From positions 1 through 7,383 of the forward strand of contig VGQR01000090.1 in assembly GCA_016882345.1 (NCBI GenBank): 7,383 nucleotides of DNA, in the 5' to 3' direction. Shown piece after piece: positions 6,576 to 7,383 of this stretch. The position numbers were made by a program, and so were the translations under genes. Numbering within the stretch: position 1 is the first letter of the stretch; every line of letters starts with the position of its first letter. The stretch is from Cyanobacteria bacterium K_DeepCast_35m_m2_023. GTDB lineage: Bacteria; Cyanobacteriota; Cyanobacteriia; PCC-6307; Cyanobiaceae. The notes beneath the pieces are model-generated. The model saw nothing but the letters and a program-made list of their open reading frames with translations, was not told the DNA's origin and ran no database searches.

Positions 6576-6938
6576 TTAGGCGTTGGCTGGTTCCATGGGA
6601 GCAGCTTCGCTGCTCACGTTCGGCAGGGCCCGGGGGGCTGGCATCGGACCGTCTTGCTTGACGGTCAGATAACGGATGACGTCTTCGGAGAGGCGCATGG
6701 CGCGCTCGAGCACGGCCACCTGCTGGCCGTCGCCATTGTGATTGAGCTGCACATAGATGCCTTCGCGGTGCTTGGCGATCTGATAAGCCAGGCGGCGCTT
6801 GCCGCGCATCTGACAATCGAGCACCTCGGCACCGGCCTCGGTGAGGATGTCGCGGTATTTACTGATGTGACCTTCGACTTCTTCCTCCGGAATGTCCGGA
6901 CGAAGGATGTACATGGTCTCGTAATAGGGCTGCGTCAT
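6576..6938 (-). CDS. rpsF: 30S ribosomal protein S6
   Basis: Encodes 120 aa. S6 binds 16S rRNA in the platform of the 30S subunit together with S18. The S6 fold covers residues 1-95: [17 protein letters not shown] (5-21), [20 protein letters not shown] (44-63) and [12 protein letters not shown] (83-94) are standard family segments. The last 25 residues are a low-complexity Pro/Ala-rich tail, longer than the minimal S6 but within the range seen in cyanobacteria. ATG 6938 starts exactly at the conserved MTQPYYETM, with AGG 7 nt upstream. Unlike many bacteria there is no rpsR or ssb beside it here; a tic20-like gene precedes it by 68 bp and a small helical protein gene follows. A stem-loop lies in its leader. 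Confidence 0.97.
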   Translation of the reverse strand: MTQPYYETMYILRPDIPEEEVEGHISKYRDILTEAGAEVLDCQMRGKRRLAYQIAKHREGIYVQLNHNGDGQQVAVLERAMRLSEDVIRYLTVKQDGPMPAPRALPNVSSEAAPMEPANA

Positions 6939-6963
6939 GGTCGCCTGAAAAGTTGCGGCAGCG

Positions 6964-6984
6964 GCCGGTGGGACACCCACCAGC
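6964..6984 (-). promoter_or_regulatory. Stem-loop in the tic20-rpsF spacer (possible S6 leader element or weak terminator)
   Basis: On the minus strand, GCTGGTGGG and CCCACCGGC pair as a 9-bp stem (one G-T pair) around a TGT loop. It begins 22 nt after the tic20-like stop and ends 25 nt before the rpsF ATG. A TTTT lies 10 nt beyond the stem, too far for a classic rho-independent terminator. In several bacteria the S6:S18 complex is known to bind a CCG-containing hairpin in the rpsF leader; CCG follows the stem's 3' arm here, but I cannot match the full motif by eye. The structure is seen; its role is inference. Confidence 0.35.
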
Positions 6985-7006
6985 GACGGATTCACCAACC
7001 TATCAG

Positions 7007-7383
7007 TCAGTAGAGCTGCAGCCTGACGGCCTCGGACACGGTGGGAATGCTGGCTTCGCGTCCCCGCAGGCTTTCGACGGTCGCGAACAGCACCAGCACC
7101 AGCGCACCGAGGAACACCGTGTTGCTGAGGGTCCGCAGGGCGAAGCCGGCCCCCAGCGGGCCCAGCAGCACCGAAAACACCAGGCCCAGCAGCACCAGCA
7201 CGATGTCGAGCAGGATCGCCTGCAGCACGTTGAAACGGATCAGGTAGGGCACCTGGTTGTTGCGCACCACAGCCAGGTACAACACCAGAAACAGCACAAA
7301 ACCGCCAAAGGGCACGGCCTGTTGCAGCAGGGTGATCGGCAGGGCCGGGGCCCCCAGCCACTGCAGCTGCGGCCAGAGGCCAA
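7007..7383 (-). CDS. Tic20-family membrane protein, 5' end outside the window
   Basis: The frame is open from the right edge to TGA 7009-7007, giving the last 124 residues. Three hydrophobic spans are visible: [10 protein letters not shown] into [12 protein letters not shown], then [22 protein letters not shown], and [15 protein letters not shown]. Between the first two lies [22 protein letters not shown], the signature of cyanobacterial relatives of the chloroplast import component Tic20 (Ycf60). The end reads [17 protein letters not shown], again typical. The bacterial role is not settled; it is a small multi-span protein of the cytoplasmic or thylakoid membrane. A GTG at 7315 lies inside the first span and cannot be the true start. 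The gene precedes rpsF by 68 bp on the same strand. Confidence 0.85.
   Translation of the reverse strand, partial: GLWPQLQWLGAPALPITLLQQAVPFGGFVLFLVLYLAVVRNNQVPYLIRFNVLQAILLDIVLVLLGLVFSVLLGPLGAGFALRTLSNTVFLGALVLVLFATVESLRGREASIPTVSEAVRLQLY

Noticed and set aside
6318..7013. A 231-codon plus-strand frame opposite rpsF and the small helical protein gene
   Set aside because: It is antisense to rpsF, which is certain, and its residues follow from the complement of that gene.
1..7383. HIP1 (GCGATCGC) repeats common in many cyanobacteria
   Set aside because: I found only near matches by eye and no exact copy, which fits a picocyanobacterial-type genome but proves nothing.
1..7383. A mobile element, phage island, defence system or CRISPR array
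   Set aside because: No transposase, integrase, spaced direct repeats, tRNA boundary or shift in composition is visible; the gene content is housekeeping.

Overview
The window looks like ordinary chromosomal DNA from a GC-rich unicellular cyanobacterium of the Synechococcus/Cyanobium group. Three things point there: a DUF3134 gene directly ahead of mraY, a Tic20-type membrane protein beside rpsF and argG, and the C-terminal end of what resembles a fused sucrose-phosphate synthase/phosphatase. The assignment rests on recognised protein families and remembered gene neighbourhoods, not on a database search. I see no transposase, integrase, tRNA, rRNA, CRISPR array, phage gene or toxin-antitoxin pair, and base composition looks uniform.

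Layout, left to right. Positions 1-225 (+) hold the tail of a HAD-type, sucrose-phosphate-phosphatase-like domain. It overlaps tail to tail with an LCP (LytR-CpsA-Psr) envelope gene (197-1261, -), which lies 55 bp behind purT (1317-2516, -). A 55-codon single-membrane-span ORF (2595-2762, +) diverges from purT and shares its stop region with a 78-aa hypothetical gene (2759-2995, -). A gene-free stretch of about 320 bp follows. Then mraY (3317-4441, -) sits behind a DUF3134 gene (4457-4732, -) with only 15 bp between them. A divergent pair begins near 4800: a small two-span membrane ORF (4803-5045, +) whose stop overlaps the argG start (5045-6256, +). The right part is a minus-strand block: partial tic20-like gene (7007-7383), rpsF (6576-6938) and a small helical protein gene (6195-6521) whose 3' end runs into the argG 3' end.

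The recognised genes are housekeeping: arginine synthesis (argG), purine synthesis (purT), peptidoglycan lipid I synthesis (mraY), attachment of polymers to the wall (LCP), translation (rpsF), membrane protein biogenesis (Tic20-like) and probably sucrose synthesis. MraY and LCP proteins both work with undecaprenyl-linked substrates, but their genes are not in one operon here.

I did not find a convincing new system. The items most worth a second look are the eroded acid-residue motif in the sucrose-phosphatase-like domain, the unannotated-size membrane microproteins at 2595 and 4803, the stem-loop in the rpsF leader, and the forced TTG start of mraY right behind DUF3134.
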